DNA of 64,000 bases from an uncultured Tenacibaculum sp. (GTDB lineage Bacteria > Bacteroidota > Bacteroidia > Flavobacteriales > Flavobacteriaceae): the NCBI RefSeq assembly GCF_947494125.1, contig NZ_CANLTU010000006.1, positions 1-64,000 of the forward strand, given 5' to 3'. Below the pieces are notes generated by a model. It was not told the origin of the DNA, ran no database searches, and was given only the letters and a program-made list of their open reading frames with translations. Of the stretch, positions 63,604 to 64,000 are shown in pieces. The position numbers and the translations under genes are program-made. Each line of letters opens with the position of its first letter. The first letter of the stretch is position 1.

Positions 63604-64000
63604 TTAAAATTTAATAAAAGGAAATGCTTTTTGAAGTGTTTCCTTTTTTTGTTGTAAATTATTTAAGAATTTAAGGTGTGCTTCAGATTTAGGATTGAAA
63701 GGCTTATGATTCAGCCCTCTTTGAATAGTTTCAATTTCTTGCATTGTTTTTAGAGCTTCATCTGAAATATATGTAGCGCAAAATTTTTCCCATATATAGT
63801 TAATCGCAGTTTTATTAGGATGAATCATATCTTCAGAATAAAATCTATAATCCCTTAATTCATCCATCATAATTTCATAAGAAGGAAAATAATGAATATT
63901 TTTTCTAGGTTCAATAACTTGATGAACTGCGGAAATTAAATGTGATTTGCTACGTTGATTTTCTATGAACCCATCTTTTAAATGACGAACAGGAGAAACA
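63604..64000 (-). CDS. GSCFA-domain protein, C-terminal part (start outside window)
   Basis: The frame is open to the right edge and encodes 131 residues. SPVRHLKDGF, ENQRSKSHLI and YFPSYEIMMDELRDYRFYSEDMIHP are characteristic of the GSCFA domain, an SGNH-hydrolase-related family common in Bacteroidota. The end is a short charged helical tail. The substrate is unknown. Its 3' end contains the terminator of the convergent rhodanese gene. Confidence 0.88.
   Translation of the reverse strand, partial: VSPVRHLKDGFIENQRSKSHLISAVHQVIEPRKNIHYFPSYEIMMDELRDYRFYSEDMIHPNKTAINYIWEKFCATYISDEALKTMQEIETIQRGLNHKPFNPKSEAHLKFLNNLQQKKETLQKAFPFIKF
63616..63650 (+). terminator. Rhodanese-gene terminator embedded in the GSCFA coding end
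   Basis: AAAAGGAAA and TTTCCTTTT pair around a 14-base loop and run into seven T residues, 21 bases after the rhodanese stop and inside the last codons of the convergent GSCFA gene. Confidence 0.7.

Overview
The window is about one third GC and reads as chromosomal DNA of a marine-type Flavobacteriaceae (Bacteroidota), close to the Tenacibaculum/Polaribacter group. The evidence is TAnnTTTG promoter elements with weak or absent Shine-Dalgarno sequences, type IX secretion (T9SS) cargo, SusC/FecA-like outer-membrane receptors with CarboxypepD_reg domains, an ExbB-x-ExbD-ExbD-PorT block, and housekeeping proteins of flavobacterial type (FtsX-DUF3098-UppP-TruB, a long aromatic amino acid hydroxylase, a GSCFA protein). 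I see no prophage, insertion sequence, CRISPR array or rRNA operon.

Layout. 1-3398 (minus) is the N-terminal part of a very large secreted adhesin with cadherin/VCBS-like, thrombospondin type-3 and Ig-like repeats; its C-terminus lies outside the window. 3399-4034 is mostly empty AT-rich DNA ending in a tRNA terminator. A CAU-anticodon tRNA and a polyprenyl diphosphate synthase follow. 5261-12058 is a TetR regulator followed by a TolC / adaptor / RND efflux operon. 12138-16458 is an outer-membrane beta-barrel receptor divergent from a LytS-type kinase and LytTR regulator. 16476-23560 carries recX, small lipoproteins, threonine dehydrogenase, a thioredoxin-like protein, and the truB-uppP-DUF3098-ftsX operon with mce. 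23656-27281 is an accessory-looking block: two paralogous lipoproteins with a shared C-terminal motif, a membrane protein, a NarX-like kinase and a NarL-like regulator. 27303-31840 holds rbfA, a LolC/E-like permease, dusB and lepA. 31877-36095 is a second receptor / LytS / LytTR cassette in a different arrangement.

36301-42021 contains a zinc metallopeptidase, asparaginase, the Exb energy-transduction block with a PorT-like barrel, and a PAP2-like membrane protein. 42021-51763 is housekeeping on the minus strand: rpoN, asnS, an MMPL/RND exporter, frr, pyrH, tsf, rpsB, rpsI, rplM. 51932-57562 holds an OmpA-like lipoprotein, apbE, a methyltransferase, map, a thioredoxin-like lipoprotein and gpmI. 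57812-60070 is a T9SS-secreted beta-helix protein. The right end has an M48 peptidase, a long aromatic amino acid hydroxylase, a rhodanese and the C-terminal part of a GSCFA protein.

How they fit together: ExbB/ExbD would energise TonB-dependent receptors such as the two barrels found here, each of which sits beside its own LytS/LytTR pair. The most unusual features are these paired receptor-kinase-regulator cassettes, with 21-bp-phased repeats in one control region, and the lipoprotein-pair/two-component block at 23.6-27.3 kb. Several genes (recX, rbfA, dusB, rpoN) have the -7 element only 4-5 nt before ATG, suggesting leaderless mRNAs. Several nominal TTG starts fall inside promoters and were moved downstream.
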